NCBI RefSeq assembly: GCF_030167925.1
Contig: NZ_JASKUT010000001.1
Location: 1,302,001-1,366,000, forward strand
Length of the DNA: 64,000 nt
Source: Paenibacillus silviterrae
GTDB lineage: Bacteria > Bacillota > Bacilli > Paenibacillales > NBRC-103111
Direction: 5' to 3'
The translations under genes and the position numbers were made by a program. The notes under the pieces were generated by a model. It was not told where the DNA came from. It saw only the letters and a program-made list of their open reading frames with translations, and did not search any database. Below are positions 1 through 9,157 of the stretch, in pieces. Each line of letters opens with the position of its first letter. The stretch's first letter is position 1.

Positions 1-96
1 TAACTCGGCAGTTCGGCGAAGGTTGGCATCCAACACATCGAGATCGATTACGATGGCTGGCGTTTCAATATGCTCCGGAACCCCATTCGGTTTCAT
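1..96 (-). CDS. D-threonine aldolase / D-serine dehydratase-like PLP enzyme, N-terminus only (runs off the window)
   Basis: Only the first 32 codons are present; the rest lies left of base 1. The start is ATG at 96, preceded by GGGAGA about nine bases upstream. The peptide contains ETPAIVIDLDVLDANL, which resembles the opening strand of the alanine-racemase-like barrel in the DSD1 / metal-activated D-threonine aldolase family, where a TPA-x-V-x-D-x-D segment precedes the PLP-binding lysine. In that family the enzyme cleaves or deaminates D-hydroxy amino acids. It follows the Gfo/Idh/MocA gene at 118 by only about 20 bases, so it is probably co-transcribed with the catabolic operon to its right. 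The family call rests on this short stretch alone. Confidence 0.6.
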   Translation of the reverse strand, partial: MKPNGVPEHIETPAIVIDLDVLDANLRRTAEL

Positions 97-117
97 CTGC
101 TCACACTCTCCCTGTAT

Positions 118-1125
118 TCAAAAGCTTATCGCCTCAACAGATCCGTTATTCCGATGGGAAAGCTGTAAGGCCTGTGCCACATAAAGCGGATACAGTCCGT
201 CGTTAAGGGAGCAAACCGGTGCCGCTTTCTCCTTGATTACCTGTACCAGATGCTGCACGGCTTCCATGATATTGCTGGAGCGGCTGTTCAGGCATGCCTC
301 CGTCCGCTCTAGCACCAATTGCCGGATCCCGCCAAGCAGCGGATGTGCCTCCGTACCGAAGAACCGGATTTCATCGCCGCTTTGAAGCATTTCGATTTTT
401 CCCTTTTCAAAATACAGATCCATTTCAAACATAAGAAAATCCTTGTCGTCGAACGCCTCGGCATAACCGGTGATGCTCCCGTCTCGTGCCGTGAAGGTAA
501 AGGAATACGTCCAATCCTCCCGGACATCCAGATTAGTATGTTCTTGCCGCAAGACCTGGACATGATCGATCGGGCCGGCAACGAACCGCACCAGGTCAAA
601 TAAGTGTGAGCCGTAATTGTAGATGCCTCTGGTATATCGCAGATGGATTTTTTTTAACTTTCCGTAACGCTCCGTCTCCACCGCTTCCCGCATCTGGGCT
701 GCGCCGGGGCTCCACCTCCGGGAAAAATTGACGATCACTTCCCTATTATGATGATCTGCTAATGCCTTGATCTGAAGTGCTTCCTCGAGGCTGGCGGCTA
801 CCGGCTTCTCAAGGAAGATGACCTTGGCAGCGGAATGCTCGAATACCGTGCGGAGAAGCTCAAGCCGTACATTCGTGGGTGTGCAGATACTGATGATATC
901 CAGGTGGTTTTCCTTCAGCATAGCGACTACATCGGTATAAAATCTCGTTTCCGGAGCGATGAGCGCAAGCTGATCCCCCTGTGCTTCACGAACACCGGCA
1001 GCCGCTACAAAGTCAATGTTGCTGTTCAAATGATAGGCGAGCGAATGGCTCTGCGGGGACGCCTTATTAAAAAGGTCATAACGTAATCCAATATTCCCTA
1101 AACCGATAACCGCCGCACGGTACAT
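118..1125 (-). CDS. Gfo/Idh/MocA-family NAD(P)-dependent oxidoreductase
   Basis: This is a 335-residue cytoplasmic dehydrogenase of the Gfo/Idh/MocA type. The N-terminal Rossmann motif GLGNIG directly follows the start, and FLEKPVA carries the family EKP dinucleotide/substrate motif. The C-terminal half has the mixed alpha/beta substrate domain. I chose ATG at 1125 because AAAGGGG lies just upstream and the Rossmann strand begins at once. An earlier in-frame GTG at 1179 would overlap the preceding gene and add an unrelated tail. Family members oxidise or epimerise sugars, inositols and sugar amides; some (GH109) hydrolyse N-acetylgalactosaminides by NAD-dependent redox chemistry. Substrate cannot be read from the sequence. 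It is one of three such genes in this operon. Confidence 0.85.
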   Translation of the reverse strand: MYRAAVIGLGNIGLRYDLFNKASPQSHSLAYHLNSNIDFVAAAGVREAQGDQLALIAPETRFYTDVVAMLKENHLDIISICTPTNVRLELLRTVFEHSAAKVIFLEKPVAASLEEALQIKALADHHNREVIVNFSRRWSPGAAQMREAVETERYGKLKKIHLRYTRGIYNYGSHLFDLVRFVAGPIDHVQVLRQEHTNLDVREDWTYSFTFTARDGSITGYAEAFDDKDFLMFEMDLYFEKGKIEMLQSGDEIRFFGTEAHPLLGGIRQLVLERTEACLNSRSSNIMEAVQHLVQVIKEKAAPVCSLNDGLYPLYVAQALQLSHRNNGSVEAISF

Positions 1126-1160
1126 GCTGCAGGGCCCCTTTCTCAGGAGGTGATCTCTCG

Positions 1161-2249
1161 TTAATCGATATGAATCCACCGGGTTTCTCTTAAGGACGAC
1201 AACGCCGCTTCGGCTGTAGCTACGGAGGAACGGGCGGCCGACCCATCAAACAGAGGCTGCAGATGCTCCTTCATCGGAATCCCCCTGACGGCATCCCGAA
1301 ACGCCTCCAGCTCCTTCGTCATTGCATTAGTGAGGAAAGAAGCGGGACGTGATGCGGCATGCCCGTAAGCTACGCCTCCGTCAGCAGCTATGTAAAACTG
1401 CGCCCTTTCCTGATCCTCCTCCTCCGTTCCGTGAAGCGAATGCGTCGTCACATGGCCATCCCTTTTCAAAAATATCTTGGATTTCTTAAAATCAATGAGA
1501 ATTGCACCTTCTGTCCCGTTGATTTTGACGTAATGCTCCCCCCAACGGAAACCGGATCCATACTGCATGCTGCCTACCGCTCCTCCGTCAAATAACAGCG
1601 ATAACAGAAGAATATCCTCTTCGTTGCCGTAGCCCTCCCCATGATGGGCGAGATTACCACCCACGGTACAAACCGCTTTAGCCGGCCCCATCAAGGTTTG
1701 CAGCAAATCGAGCTCATGAATGTGGTGAAACAGGTGCCCACCGGAGGTTTCGTTGTTTTTCTTCCAGCTCACCGCGTCCTGCTTCGGCTCCCAGCCGGTT
1801 CGCTCCGAATGGACCATGATCGGTTTACCGATAACACCATCGCGAATCCAACGGCGTACCTGAAGTAGCCCGCTGACGAAATAGTAAATATGCCCGGCCA
1901 TCATTAGCGTATTGGTCTTGCGGCATGCTTGCAGCATTTCCTCGCAATCCTGTAAAGAGAGAGCGACGGGCTTTTCGCAAAAGACATGCTTGCCATTGTG
2001 TGCAGCGGTAAGAACGGATTCCCGATGAAGGTGGCTTGGCGTTGCAACAATCACCGCATCGACTTCGGGACATGCCGCAAGCTCCTCGAGTGTCTCCATA
2101 CACTGGCAGTCCAGCTCCTCAGCAAGAGCGGGCGCCCGGCTTCCGCCATAAACAGCTGTTACCTCCGAAAACTCCCGGCGGTGCAAAATTCGGGCCAAGC
2201 TCCCTCCGAAATACCCGCACCCCACGATTCCAAATTTCACGCTGTTCAT
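1161..2249 (-). CDS. Gfo/Idh/MocA-family NAD(P)-dependent oxidoreductase
   Basis: This 362-residue protein has the Rossmann fingerprint GIVGCGYFGG at the N-terminus, VFCEKPVAL as the family EKP motif and HELDLLQ in the catalytic helix region. I prefer ATG at 2249; AAAGGAG lies 11 bases upstream. An in-frame TTG two codons earlier is also possible. It ends 35 bases before the start of the next dehydrogenase gene, and the two are probably co-translated from one message. They are only distantly similar, so they may catalyse successive oxidation and reduction steps on one sugar, as pairs of these enzymes do in inositol and 1,5-anhydrosugar pathways. That pairing is inference. Confidence 0.85.
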   Translation of the reverse strand: MNSVKFGIVGCGYFGGSLARILHRREFSEVTAVYGGSRAPALAEELDCQCMETLEELAACPEVDAVIVATPSHLHRESVLTAAHNGKHVFCEKPVALSLQDCEEMLQACRKTNTLMMAGHIYYFVSGLLQVRRWIRDGVIGKPIMVHSERTGWEPKQDAVSWKKNNETSGGHLFHHIHELDLLQTLMGPAKAVCTVGGNLAHHGEGYGNEEDILLLSLLFDGGAVGSMQYGSGFRWGEHYVKINGTEGAILIDFKKSKIFLKRDGHVTTHSLHGTEEEDQERAQFYIAADGGVAYGHAASRPASFLTNAMTKELEAFRDAVRGIPMKEHLQPLFDGSAARSSVATAEAALSSLRETRWIHID

Positions 2250-2283
2250 TCGCAATAACGCTCCTTTTTAGCTCTCGCATAAT

Positions 2284-3735
2284 TCAGCCGATATCATATT
2301 TTAACGGATCCAAGCAGGAAATCTCCTTAAAATTCCAGTATTCTGTTACATTCTCGTTATGTGGAAAGAAGAAAGAGTAAACCTTCGCATTCAAGGCCCG
2401 TATTTTGACTCGTATTGGCTGCCGCTCAAGCTTTAGGATATCGGGATCCCCTCTCCACTTCACTTGCACCGCCTGATTGTTTTCCGTAACAGGTATGCAA
2501 TCGTCAAAGGAAAATCCTTCGATGGCATGCCCGGTCGTGTCGCAAATTTCTACCTTGACAGAGCCCTCCGTAGCGGCTGCGTTAAGGTAAAGCCTCGCGT
2601 CCTCGATAGCAAATGGTCTGGTCATAAGCTCACACCAATCTCTTGTCGCCTGTAAATAAACGAAGCCATCTGGTCTTAAGGTGGCGAGACCGATGCATTC
2701 CAGGGCAATTTCCTCGTAAGGAATACGGCCAAAGCCTGAATGGTCGAAGGGTACGGCCGAATAGTAGAACTCCATGCGATCCGCTTTATAGATGATGTTG
2801 GATGAAGGCATGACGCAGCCGGCGTCCCAATCTCCTTCGGCACCGAGTGCAATCAGCTTTTGTCCCTGCATGCAGCGGTGCCAGCAGTGACCGTCACGGC
2901 TGTACGCAAGCTGAATATCCATCGAGCCGGCCATTTTGTTATACTTCGGATCTGTCCGATAATCATACGTATTGTACATAGACAGAAGCCCCATCGTATA
3001 AGGACCGTATGGGGTCATTTGCATGCCGTAAAACTGGGTTTCGCACGGATCCAGCTGATCCGGCTCCATAGCAAGTACCGGCTTGCTCCACTCCGCAAGA
3101 TCGGAGCTCTCCGATATCCATACCCGTCTGTCCGGACAGCGGGTACGGAACGAAAGCCGGTATAGACCTGTATTGGGGTCATGGTAGAAGCCGATGTGAC
3201 AATCGCTAACGACTTCGATAACAGGGTTCGCGAAGATCGGCTTCCAATGTATGCCGTCAGGCGATCCGTAGAGGAAAATACTACAACCCTTGGTATAGGG
3301 TGACATGGCCAGCTTAAAGCGCAGGCTCGGATCCTTTTCCGCGTAATCGAGAAGGATCGACGGTCCGTGTGTTTTCTCTTCATTGTCTAATACAATGTTA
3401 GTGCCAGGTACGACATCCAGTTTTGGCTTAATGAAATGAATACCGTCTTTGGAATAAGCATAGTTGAGATAGGAATAGGCCTTGGGATCGGCTTCGCCAA
3501 TAGCTGGACCGTAATAATGAGAGGAGTACCACGTTTTGTATACCTGCTCATCCTCGTCGAACAACGCCGTGCCGTAATAATGGGCCCGCTTAAACTCATG
3601 GGGCAGCTCGGGTCTAAGGATCGGGTTTCCGGAATATTTGGCTGCCTGCCCCAGTTCACGTCGAAACCCGGAAATATATTCAAATGTACGATTATCAAAA
3701 AAGGTAAACTTCACACAGCGCTTGTCATCTTCCAT
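2284..3735 (-). CDS. leaderless glycoside-hydrolase-like beta-propeller protein (GH32/43/sialidase-like)
   Basis: This is a 483-residue protein with no signal peptide. It contains repeated beta-propeller-type blades (YSKDGIHF, YGSPDGIHW, YSRDGHCW) of the sort seen in GH32, GH43 and sialidase-like folds. A C-terminal beta-sandwich follows (about residues 400-470: a LYLNA-x-x-TEGSVKVE strand pair and WRGDPD). The same two-part architecture is present in the adjacent gene, so they are paralogues. The start at ATG 3735 was chosen because GGTGA precedes it and translation into the neighbouring gene's end is avoided. Without a leader it should act in the cytoplasm on material brought in by the Opp-type importer encoded just upstream. 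The glycosidic bond cleaved is unknown. Confidence 0.7.
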   Translation of the reverse strand: MEDDKRCVKFTFFDNRTFEYISGFRRELGQAAKYSGNPILRPELPHEFKRAHYYGTALFDEDEQVYKTWYSSHYYGPAIGEADPKAYSYLNYAYSKDGIHFIKPKLDVVPGTNIVLDNEEKTHGPSILLDYAEKDPSLRFKLAMSPYTKGCSIFLYGSPDGIHWKPIFANPVIEVVSDCHIGFYHDPNTGLYRLSFRTRCPDRRVWISESSDLAEWSKPVLAMEPDQLDPCETQFYGMQMTPYGPYTMGLLSMYNTYDYRTDPKYNKMAGSMDIQLAYSRDGHCWHRCMQGQKLIALGAEGDWDAGCVMPSSNIIYKADRMEFYYSAVPFDHSGFGRIPYEEIALECIGLATLRPDGFVYLQATRDWCELMTRPFAIEDARLYLNAAATEGSVKVEICDTTGHAIEGFSFDDCIPVTENNQAVQVKWRGDPDILKLERQPIRVKIRALNAKVYSFFFPHNENVTEYWNFKEISCLDPLKYDIG

Positions 3736-3752
3736 GAAATCACCGCTTTCTC

Positions 3753-5153
3753 TCAGTCTCCGAACCGGAGGGCATAGATATCGGCGTCCTTTAATTCGAA
3801 TTTGAAACGAACCGTTTTGCCCGCAAACCTGGATAAATCGGAGCTTCCCCGCCATGTGACTTTATAATCAAGCTCATCGCCGTAAATGACATCACAATCC
3901 TCAGTACTGAATTTAGCTACAGGCCAGCCCGTTTCGTCAATAATACCAACCCTGACCGAACCCGGCGCCGAGGTAGCGTAGTTAAGGACGAGTGAATTCC
4001 CTTCAACAACGATCGGATGCGTGGTAAGCATTCCACCGGAATAGTCACCGTGAATGGAGGCAAATCGGTGTCGCGGCACGGTAACACGTCGAATCCGCGA
4101 ATCATCCCACTGGTAGTGCTCGTTCATATATATGGAGAACTCATCAGGCGTCGTCTCCAAAATGCCCCAAGCCGGAGACGAGCTGCGCTGTGTCCAGTTT
4201 CTCGGATCGAGTCCCGGCCGAAGCCATGCCTCACGGAAGGTACGATTCCAATGCCTTCCGTCGCGGCTCGTCATAAATGTGTTGTCCGAGACACCGACCT
4301 TGGGATGCTCCGCGATTTTATTTCGTTCCGGCATGAATCTCATCGGAAACGATAAATACAAATGCTCTGCTCCAGGGCATAAGGTGGTTGCGTTCGTATA
4401 AAAATGCTCGAGAGGGCCTTTATCATAAACGTTGGGCTGGGGCTCGGTCCAATGAAGGAAATCCTCGGAGGTGCTGTGCTGGATAGCCCGAACGCCTACA
4501 AACACAGCCGAATGCTCGGGAGCCTCGATATTCGGATTTATGGAGGAGGCGAAATATCGGGAATAGCAAATGTATTTATTTTGATTAGCATCCCAAAAAG
4601 CAAGGTTATGGGAATCGAACGCACCCTTAGTAAGAACGGGCTCTTCCTGCAGCTTTCTGAAATGGATGCCGTCCTCAGAGACGAAGGTAAACAATCCTTG
4701 TGGCGCATAGCCGGCTACAGCCTTATATTTTTCATGGGCAGGCACACCCGGACGCGTATCGATAAAAGGGCTGAAATTATGGGCTATGCTCCCCAGCATG
4801 ATGATGTTGTTGCGTTTGGAGCCGTCAAATTCGTGAATGCCGAGCTCAGGACGCTCCCAATGAATTCCGTCGCGGCTTTCCGCGTAGCAACAGGCTTGAC
4901 CCTGGGAGTGGTCGGAGCTGGCATCGAAGGTAGCTCGATAATACATTCTGTATATATTCCCGTCTTTAAAGACACTGCAGTAAATGCCGCTGCCGGAGCC
5001 CTCCCAGGGCTGATCCATGGTCAGGATAATTTCCTTCTTCTCAGGAGTATTGAGTTTGAGATAGGTTTGATCCATACGGTGAATCAAGTTATCGTCAACG
5101 AACAGCTCCACTCGCTTACCTATCCTTAACACCTTCGGTTTCCTATGGCTCAT
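3753..5153 (-). CDS. leaderless glycoside-hydrolase-like beta-propeller protein, paralogue
   Basis: This 466-residue protein begins with a GKRVELFVDDNLI segment typical of GH32-like hypothetical hydrolases. It continues with propeller blades (YAESRDGIHW, FVSEDGIHF, MTSRDGRHW) and ends with the same beta-sandwich module as its neighbour (LVLNYATSAPGSVRVGI, then VTWRGSSDL). No signal peptide is visible. A strong AGGAGG site lies 11 bases before the ATG. It starts 16 bases after the end of the importer ATPase gene, indicating co-transcription. Duplicated intracellular glycosidase-like proteins behind an oligopeptide-type importer suggest that an intact oligomer is imported and trimmed inside the cell (inference). 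Confidence 0.7.
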   Translation of the reverse strand: MSHRKPKVLRIGKRVELFVDDNLIHRMDQTYLKLNTPEKKEIILTMDQPWEGSGSGIYCSVFKDGNIYRMYYRATFDASSDHSQGQACCYAESRDGIHWERPELGIHEFDGSKRNNIIMLGSIAHNFSPFIDTRPGVPAHEKYKAVAGYAPQGLFTFVSEDGIHFRKLQEEPVLTKGAFDSHNLAFWDANQNKYICYSRYFASSINPNIEAPEHSAVFVGVRAIQHSTSEDFLHWTEPQPNVYDKGPLEHFYTNATTLCPGAEHLYLSFPMRFMPERNKIAEHPKVGVSDNTFMTSRDGRHWNRTFREAWLRPGLDPRNWTQRSSSPAWGILETTPDEFSIYMNEHYQWDDSRIRRVTVPRHRFASIHGDYSGGMLTTHPIVVEGNSLVLNYATSAPGSVRVGIIDETGWPVAKFSTEDCDVIYGDELDYKVTWRGSSDLSRFAGKTVRFKFELKDADIYALRFGD

Positions 5154-5168
5154 CTGTTCTCTTTCCTC

Positions 5169-6191
5169 CTATGGAGCGAATATCGTGTCAACCAGATGGC
5201 AGGATACATAGTGATCCTCCGTCCCTGTCACCTTACGCAGTACAGGGGCTTCTATTTTGCATATGTCCTGGGCTTTTTCGCATCGCGGATGGAACCGGCA
5301 CCCTTTAGGCGGGTCAATCGGACTTGGCACATCGCCCTTCAGAACAATTCTTTCCTTATGCCGGTCCAAATCAGGTGTGGGCACAGCGGAAAGCAAAGCC
5401 TCGGTATAAGGATGCCGTGGCAGCGAATAAAGACTTTCCGAGGATGCAAGCTCGACAACCTGCCCCAGATACATAACGGCGATTCTGTCGCTCATATATT
5501 CAACAACGCTTAAGTCATGCGCTATAAAGATGTAAGTAAGATTGAGATGCTTCTGCAGGTCCTTCATGAGGTTCAGCACTTGAGCTTGGATAGAAACGTC
5601 CAGTGCGGAAACGGGCTCATCGCAAACGATCAGTTCAGGGTTTATGCACAAGGCCCGGGCAATACAAATACGCTGTCGCTGACCGCCCGAAAATTCATGA
5701 GGATACCGATACATGTAATCCGCACGTAAATTTACCGATTCCAGCAGCTCGGCGATCAGCTCCTTTCTTCGGGATTTGCTTCCCATCCCGTGCAGATTTA
5801 ACGGTTCATCAAAGGATTGATATATGGTTTTCATAGGATTTAACGAAGAATATGGATCCTGAAAGACAATTTGAATTTTTTTACGAACTTCAAAGCTTTC
5901 TTGCTTGCTTAGAGATAAAATATCGCGCATGTCTCCACCGTTATAGCGGTAGAGCATTTCACCCGATGTAGGTGCTTGGAGTCGGACCAGGCATTTGCCG
6001 AGCGTCGTTTTGCCGCAGCCGCTTTCACCAACCAGTCCTAGTGTTTCCCCTTTTCTCACAAAAAGGCTGACGCCGTCTACGGCCTTCACATGACCTACTA
6101 CCTTTTTGAACAAGCCCTTGTAGACCGGATAATATTTCTTTAAGTCTCTCATATCAAGTAGGATCTCATTGGTTCGCTGGGTATCCGTCAT
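5169..6191 (-). CDS. Opp/Dpp-type ABC importer ATP-binding protein (OppF-like)
   Basis: This 340-residue ATPase energises oligopeptide-type uptake at the membrane. Walker A is GESGCGKTTLGK, the ABC signature is SGGQRQRICIARAL, and Walker B is followed by CDEPVSALD. The C-terminal oligopeptide-transporter extension has the cysteine-bearing GCRFHPRCEKAQDICK, which in this subfamily can hold an iron-sulfur cluster. ATG at 6191 overlaps the stop of the OppD-like gene in an ATGA arrangement with GGGAGG eight bases upstream, implying translational coupling. Longer in-frame readings to the right are not supported by a ribosome site. Confidence 0.93.
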   Translation of the reverse strand: MTDTQRTNEILLDMRDLKKYYPVYKGLFKKVVGHVKAVDGVSLFVRKGETLGLVGESGCGKTTLGKCLVRLQAPTSGEMLYRYNGGDMRDILSLSKQESFEVRKKIQIVFQDPYSSLNPMKTIYQSFDEPLNLHGMGSKSRRKELIAELLESVNLRADYMYRYPHEFSGGQRQRICIARALCINPELIVCDEPVSALDVSIQAQVLNLMKDLQKHLNLTYIFIAHDLSVVEYMSDRIAVMYLGQVVELASSESLYSLPRHPYTEALLSAVPTPDLDRHKERIVLKGDVPSPIDPPKGCRFHPRCEKAQDICKIEAPVLRKVTGTEDHYVSCHLVDTIFAP

Positions 6192-7195
6192 GTGAACAGC
6201 CTCCCTTCCAGGTTCCAGCATCTTGCACGGTGTCCGTCCCCTAGGTCCACCTCCTGAGGCACGGCTTTGCACTGATCCGTTGCAAAGTCGCACCTTGGGG
6301 CAAATTCGCAGCCCTCCAGCCTTTCGGACGGGTCGGGAGTGCTACCCCTAATTGTTTTGAGCCGCTCATGCTTTCCGATCCCGAGAACCGGTACGGATTC
6401 CATCAGAGCTTTGGTGTACGGATGCTGCGGTGAGCCTAGAACCTGGCGGACGGAACCGAACTCAACGATCCTGCCCATGTACATAACAGCGATGTCATCG
6501 GCCATATCGGCGACGATCCCCATGTTATGAGTAATAAGGATAATCGAGGTGCCGTATTTCGCCTGGACTTCCTTCATGAGCTCTAGAATCTGAGCTTGAA
6601 TGGTCACATCCAGTGCAGTGGTCGGTTCGTCAGCGATCAGCAGTCTCGGATTGCAAACCATGGCCATAGCAATCATGACTCTCTGCTTCATTCCGCCGCT
6701 AAACTGATGCGGGTAGTCCTTCATCCGTGATGCCGCATGGGGTATTCCCAGTAGGGTGAGCATCTCCACGGCCTTCTCAAACGCTTCCTTCTTGGATATC
6801 GATTCATGCTGTAGAAGATTCTCGCAGATCTGGTCTCCTATGGTATACACCGGATTTAAAGATGCCATGGGATCCTGGAAAATCATGCTGATATCCTTTC
6901 CGCGAATGGAACGAATGGTATTGCCGTTCTTCTTCAGCCGGCTCAGAATGATCTCCCCGGCATTTGAGTAGTAGGTAATGCTTCCATCTGTAATGCGGCC
7001 AAGCTTCGGAAGCAGCTGTAGAATCGAATGAGCGGTGACGCTTTTCCCACAGCCGCTTTCGCCGACAACGCCAAGCGTACTGCCTTTCCTGACATTGAAC
7101 GATACCCCGTTCACCGCTTTGACAACACGTTTACCTAAATCGAATTGAGTTTGCAAATTTTCAACCTTTAGAATCAGGTCCTCTTCCGAGATCAA
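6188..7195 (-). CDS. Opp/Dpp-type ABC importer ATP-binding protein (OppD-like)
   Basis: This 335-residue ATPase pairs with the OppF-like subunit. Walker A is GESGCGKSVTAHS, the signature is SGGMKQRVMIAMAM, Walker B is followed by ADEPTTALD, and the C-terminus has the GCEFAPRCDFATDQC extension. I place the start at TTG 7195, because GGAGG lies eight bases upstream and the protein then opens directly with the usual ILKVENL strand. Reading further upstream would run into the permease gene that ends at 7222. The TTG start is shared with other subunits of this importer. Confidence 0.92.
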   Translation of the reverse strand: MISEEDLILKVENLQTQFDLGKRVVKAVNGVSFNVRKGSTLGVVGESGCGKSVTAHSILQLLPKLGRITDGSITYYSNAGEIILSRLKKNGNTIRSIRGKDISMIFQDPMASLNPVYTIGDQICENLLQHESISKKEAFEKAVEMLTLLGIPHAASRMKDYPHQFSGGMKQRVMIAMAMVCNPRLLIADEPTTALDVTIQAQILELMKEVQAKYGTSIILITHNMGIVADMADDIAVMYMGRIVEFGSVRQVLGSPQHPYTKALMESVPVLGIGKHERLKTIRGSTPDPSERLEGCEFAPRCDFATDQCKAVPQEVDLGDGHRARCWNLEGRLFT

Positions 7196-7221
7196 GCAGC
7201 AGGCCTCCTCGCCGTATCGGA

Positions 7222-8082
7222 TTATTGGTTCGGGTCCAGGACATCGCGAAGACCGTCGCCAAAAAAGTTGACGCCCAGCACGAAGAACGAAATAGCGAAT
7301 CCCGGAGGCAGCCACAGCCATGGATTATTACGAATGACATCGACGGCCTTTGCTGCGTTGATAATGTTCCCCCAAGTTGGAATGCCCGAGGGTACGCCTA
7401 GGCCTAGAAAGCTTAAGCCTGACTCGGCAAGGATGTACCCGGCTGTGGAAAGAGTGATCGTCACAATCACAGGGCTTAACGTATTCGGCAGGATGTGCCG
7501 GAACATGATCGAGAGCTCTCCGATACCAAAAGCACGGCAAGCCTCGACATAGCTTTCCTCGCGTAAGGATAGAAATCGTCCCCGAACAAGCCGATACGTT
7601 CCAGTCCAGCCCGTAATAGCAAATATCAAGATCAGGTTAAACAATCCTTGACCTATGTAAACCACGAGGATCAAGATTAAGATAATTTGGGGAAAGGTCA
7701 TAAAGAGCTCCGAAACCCGGAGCATAATTTTGTCGAACCATCCGCCCCAAAATCCGCTGAAGCAGCCGAGGATGGTTCCGATGAGCGCCCCCCCAAATGC
7801 ACTGCTCAATCCGATGAAAATAGAAATTCTTGCCCCGTATAATATTCTGGTAGCCACATCACGACCGATCTTATCCGTTCCAAGAAGATGCTCGCCGGAA
7901 GGGGGCATGAGACGATTGCCGAGATCTATTTCGTCAGGCTGGTAGGGTGTCAGCACCGGCGCCAGGAGCGCACAAATCATCATGACCATAATGATCGCAA
8001 ATCCGATCATAGCAAGCTTATTTCTTCGAATCTTCTCCCAGTTGCGCAGCGCAAGACTGGATCTTGCAGCGGTTGTCGCCAA
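7222..8082 (-). CDS. Opp/Dpp-type ABC importer permease (OppC-like)
   Basis: This is an integral membrane subunit with about six transmembrane helices. The first follows NWEKIRRNKLAMIGF, and the permease coupling loop contains EACRAFGIGELSIMFRHILPN, matching the EAA-type motif of BPD-transport permeases. The most convincing ribosome site, AGGGAGGGAG, points to TTG at 8082 (286 residues). In-frame ATG 8106 and TTG 8127 are alternatives with poor upstream sites, and the latter overlaps the end of the OppB-like gene. Function: forms the translocation channel with the OppB-like subunit. Confidence 0.9.
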   Translation of the reverse strand: MATTAARSSLALRNWEKIRRNKLAMIGFAIIMVMMICALLAPVLTPYQPDEIDLGNRLMPPSGEHLLGTDKIGRDVATRILYGARISIFIGLSSAFGGALIGTILGCFSGFWGGWFDKIMLRVSELFMTFPQIILILILVVYIGQGLFNLILIFAITGWTGTYRLVRGRFLSLREESYVEACRAFGIGELSIMFRHILPNTLSPVIVTITLSTAGYILAESGLSFLGLGVPSGIPTWGNIINAAKAVDVIRNNPWLWLPPGFAISFFVLGVNFFGDGLRDVLDPNQ

Positions 8083-8119
8083 ATGGACTCCCTCCCTATT
8101 CGTCATAAGCAGCTCGGGG

Positions 8120-9076
8120 TTATTCAAACCGAACTCTAGGGTCCAACAGTGCGGTTAGCAGGTCAACGAGGAAGCTGGCAAACAGGACCATGCATGCTGT
8201 CAGCATCGTGGTGATCATGACGACGGGATAGTCCTTGGCGGAAACGGCGTTTAATATCATCCCGCCCATCCCCGGCCAGCTAAACACACTCTCAATGATT
8301 ACGGTTCCTCCGATTAAGAGGGGGAGTCGGAAGCAGAGCAGCAGGACAACAGGCATCAGCGCATTGCGAAAGGCATGCTTGATGTTGACCTTCCACTCCG
8401 GGAGTCCCTTGCTGCGCGCCGTTTTTATGTAATCCTTACCTAACACATCGAGCATCGTTCCGCGTGTGTACCGCATCAGTGCAGCTGTCAGCGCAAAGCC
8501 AAGTACGAGAGAAGGCAAAAGCAGATGCCGCAGCCGATCGAGAAAGCCAGAATCCGCATATTCGAACTGCCCGCCTATCGGAAGCCAGCCTAGCTTAATT
8601 GCAAAAATTTGAATGGCACAAATCCCGACGAAAAACTCCGGTATGGAAATCCCAATAATGCCTATTACGGTATTGATGTAATCTGCAGATGAATTTTGCC
8701 GTATGGAAGAGACTAAACCTAGTATAATGCCCAGAACAGATGAAATGATTAATGCTGCAGCAGCTAATTCCAGGGTGGCGGGAAGCCGGTTCGAAATCAT
8801 CTTGGCAATACTGCTTCCATCGACAAGGCTGTAACCAAGCTTGCCTTGCACCATATCTGTAAACCATCGCATAAATTGGATATAAACAGGAGCGTCAAGC
8901 CCCATGGATTTCTTATAGGCTTCCAAATCAAAATTGGCGGAACTTAGTATTTCCGGTGGGATCATATAGGTTAGAGGATCTCCCGGGGTCAGCTGAAGCC
9001 CGACAAAGATAAGCACACTAACAAGAATCAGCATAGGGATGATGGATAAGAACCGGAAGGTGAAGTAATTTAACAA
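8120..9076 (-). CDS. Opp/Dpp-type ABC importer permease (OppB-like)
   Basis: This 318-residue inner-membrane permease has the N-terminal helix seen in OppB/DppB proteins, followed by LQLTPGDPLTY. Five further helices and the cytoplasmic loop DYIKTARSKGLPEWKV precede HAFRNALMPVV. Translation probably starts at TTG 9076, with GAGGAG eight bases upstream; no in-frame ATG fits. It is separated from the binding-protein gene by an 80-base gap that holds a strong hairpin, which may lower the amount of permease relative to binding protein. Confidence 0.92.
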   Translation of the reverse strand: MLNYFTFRFLSIIPMLILVSVLIFVGLQLTPGDPLTYMIPPEILSSANFDLEAYKKSMGLDAPVYIQFMRWFTDMVQGKLGYSLVDGSSIAKMISNRLPATLELAAAALIISSVLGIILGLVSSIRQNSSADYINTVIGIIGISIPEFFVGICAIQIFAIKLGWLPIGGQFEYADSGFLDRLRHLLLPSLVLGFALTAALMRYTRGTMLDVLGKDYIKTARSKGLPEWKVNIKHAFRNALMPVVLLLCFRLPLLIGGTVIIESVFSWPGMGGMILNAVSAKDYPVVMITTMLTACMVLFASFLVDLLTALLDPRVRFE

Positions 9077-9105
9077 GGGACCATCTCCTCAGTGTCGGAA
9101 ATGAA

Positions 9106-9139
9106 AAGATAAGACGCCTGGCGATTGACGCCTTATCTT
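9106..9139 (-). terminator. intergenic hairpin between binding-protein and permease genes (possible attenuating terminator)
   Basis: Inverted arms AAGATAAG (9106-9113) and CTTATCTT (9132-9139) enclose an 18-base loop that can pair further. On the minus strand the hairpin is followed by TTCATTT. Such hairpins after a solute-binding gene commonly stabilise the upstream message or stop part of transcription. The U-tract is modest, so partial read-through is likely. Confidence 0.5.
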
Positions 9140-9157
9140 AATGGAATATGGAGTCTG

